Shown one piece after another: positions 4,962 to 5,762 of a stretch of DNA of 5,762 bases. The notes under the pieces were generated by a model that searched no databases, was not told the DNA's origin, and worked only from the letters and a program-made list of their open reading frames with translations. Within the stretch, counting starts at the first letter, position 1. Each line of letters opens with the position of its first letter. Source of the stretch: Candidatus Harrisonbacteria bacterium. Its GTDB lineage: Bacteria > Patescibacteriota > Minisyncoccia > UBA6257 > UBA11618. Position numbers and translations under genes: made by a program. The stretch covers positions 1 to 5,762 of the forward strand of contig JAHFLM010000051.1 in NCBI GenBank assembly GCA_023244865.1, written 5' to 3'.

Positions 4962-5414
4962 TTATCTAACTAATTCGAAGGTTAGTTCTTCGGATCGGTT
5001 GGCACGGCGGCCACAGCCGGTGCCATAAAGGGTGATGCTGCCGCTGCAGCCAACAGAGCGGAATTTCATGGCTTCGTCGGTGCCTTCGAAGGTAGTAATA
5101 AAGTTGGCGCGGTCAAAAGAAGGTTTGGGATAGGTGGGAATTTTAAATTTAGTAAATAGAGCATATTCCAAACCACTATCGGCGGCAAAGACGGCTTCGG
5201 TGGAATCGGTGACTAAGTTGGCTTGCTTGAGTTGATTGAGCATTAATAGGCCGCCGATGGATGAGGCACCCAAAACTACGCCGCCTAAAATTAAGACCGT
5301 GAGGAGCATGACTTGGCCGGCCCGAGCTTCTTCACGGATTAGATTCCTGCCTCCGCAGGAATGACAAGGTGGGAGGTGAGAATGACATGGGGTGATGTTT
5401 GGTAATGAAGACAT
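4962..5414 (-). CDS. PilX-like minor type IV pilin with repeat-derived N-terminus
   Basis: This 150-aa protein resembles PilX_N-type minor pilins, inner-membrane-anchored components of type IV pili. RAGQ (31-34) precedes one hydrophobic segment (about 35-59, VMLLTVLILGGVVLGAS), followed by FAADSGLEYAL (76-86), a spot typically conserved in this family, and a short C-terminal beta-rich region with two Cys (about 109-118). No classical G-F-x-x-x-E cleavage site is present. Residues about 7-26, including two PCHS units, are translation of a dispersed repeat (5340-5387), so the extreme N-terminus is probably acquired. The only in-frame ATG upstream of the hydrophobic segment is at 5414; it lacks a Shine-Dalgarno but follows the previous stop by 12 bp, so translational coupling is likely. 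Family assignment is by pattern; the exact start is uncertain. Confidence 0.75.
   Translation of the reverse strand: MSSLPNITPCHSHLPPCHSCGGRNLIREEARAGQVMLLTVLILGGVVLGASSIGGLLMLNQLKQANLVTDSTEAVFAADSGLEYALFTKFKIPTYPKPSFDRANFITTFEGTDEAMKFRSVGCSGSITLYGTGCGRRANRSEELTFELVR
5340..5387. repeat. Short palindromic repeat copy (B) plus a half-copy, inside the pilin 5' end
   Basis: ATTCCTGC (5343-5350), CTCC, GCAGGAAT (5355-5362) is a perfect 8-bp hairpin. On the minus strand the unit runs TGTCATTC...GGAATCTA (5366-5340). The end sequence GAATGACA recurs at 5380-5387, 21 bp from the first (5359-5366), giving a tandem half-copy. When translated in this frame it yields the CHSCGGRNL type of peptide typical of such intergenic repeats read through as protein. 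Confidence 0.75.
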
Positions 5415-5426
5415 GGTTTTTATGGT

Positions 5427-5762
5427 TTATGAATCTAGTTGGCGGCTGACGACTGTGGTTTGGAGGTCGGTGACGGAATCTTTAAAAGTTTTATCGATTG
5501 CTTTGACGCCCAATCTAATATTAACTCTGGTGGCTTCTGAGTCCCCGGCGTTTTGGCCTCGTAATTCAAAAATTAAATAATCGACTATAACATTTCTAGC
5601 AGTTAATCGTTCGCCATTCCGCTCAACGAATTGACCATCGGGATCAAATTTATAAACTACTCGACCGACACCTTTCTCGGTAAAGCTTAGTGAATTACGA
5701 TCGTCTGAAAGAGAAAACTGAGAGCTAAAACGAATCTCTCGAGCCATCTGCTCTAAGGTCAA
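5427..5762 (-). CDS. Type IV pilin / pseudopilin-like protein, 5' end outside the window
   Basis: The visible 111-residue part looks like the C-terminal domain of a GspJ/PilW-like or other minor pilin. It has LEQMAREIRFSSQF near the edge (the helix end that follows the hydrophobic N-terminus), then a beta-rich region (LSFTEKG...VVYKFDPDGQFVERNGERLT), V-V-D-Y-L-I-F-E-L (59-67), VNIRLGVKA (80-88) and a final LQTTVVSRQL (99-108). The first codon in view is TTG at the window edge and is most likely an internal Leu, so the prepilin leader and membrane helix lie further right. The gene ends 12 bp before the PilX-like gene and the two are surely co-transcribed, as expected of a minor pilin cluster. 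The exact subtype cannot be decided without the N-terminus. Confidence 0.75.
   Translation of the reverse strand: MTLEQMAREIRFSSQFSLSDDRNSLSFTEKGVGRVVYKFDPDGQFVERNGERLTARNVIVDYLIFELRGQNAGDSEATRVNIRLGVKAIDKTFKDSVTDLQTTVVSRQLDS

Noticed and set aside
4951..4964. TAAAAAGCTTTTTA palindrome at the PilX-like stop codon as a terminator
   Set aside because: It is perfectly symmetric but its stem is nearly all A-T, with no loop and no directly adjoining T run. It is likely a by-product of AT-rich sequence; no convincing terminator is seen for the pilin genes.
1..5762. CRISPR array, tRNA/rRNA genes, insertion sequence or transposase, recoded TGA
   Set aside because: No regularly spaced repeats, cloverleaf or transposase motifs were seen. 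All long genes are open under the standard bacterial code and end in TAA or TAG.

Overview
This 5.8 kb window is AT-rich, compact bacterial DNA, and every gene I can support lies on the minus strand. The style suggests a Patescibacteria/CPR (Parcubacteria-like) genome. The clues are a LigA with unusual substitutions, a double-length ThyX-type protein, a type IV pilin cluster of the kind seen in these lineages, TTG and GTG starts, short gaps, and small hypothetical proteins. All genes end in TAA or TAG and the long frames are open without recoding TGA, so code 11 fits. The lineage call is inference from protein style, not from a marker gene.

In transcription order (right to left): 5762-4962 holds the end of a type IV pilin/pseudopilin-like gene and, 12 nt later, a PilX-like minor pilin gene. 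The N-terminus of the PilX-like protein is encoded by a dispersed palindromic repeat; a second repeat copy lies just beyond its stop codon (4858-4924). 4801-4074 is a self-contained unit: a consensus promoter embedded in a perfect 16+3+16 palindrome, two small genes of unknown function (104 and 68 aa), and a strong intrinsic terminator. 4053-1986 is ligA (NAD+-dependent DNA ligase), whose extended -10 promoter abuts that terminator and gives a nearly leaderless GTG start. 1952-421 is a ThyX-family gene with its own likely promoter, a TTG start with a good Shine-Dalgarno and its own terminator.

397-131 is a further transcription unit with TTGACA/TACAAT and a strong hairpin terminator but no credible reading frame: a candidate structured small RNA of about 230 nt. 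At the far left (1-63) is a palindrome and possibly the start of another leftward gene.

DNA ligase and thymidylate synthesis are both DNA-replication functions and have no terminator between them, so read-through is possible. The pilin genes belong to envelope pilus assembly. The most unusual items are the orphan RNA unit, the palindromic promoter of the two-gene unit, and the ThyX duplication, in which the two halves have lost complementary parts of the signature motif.
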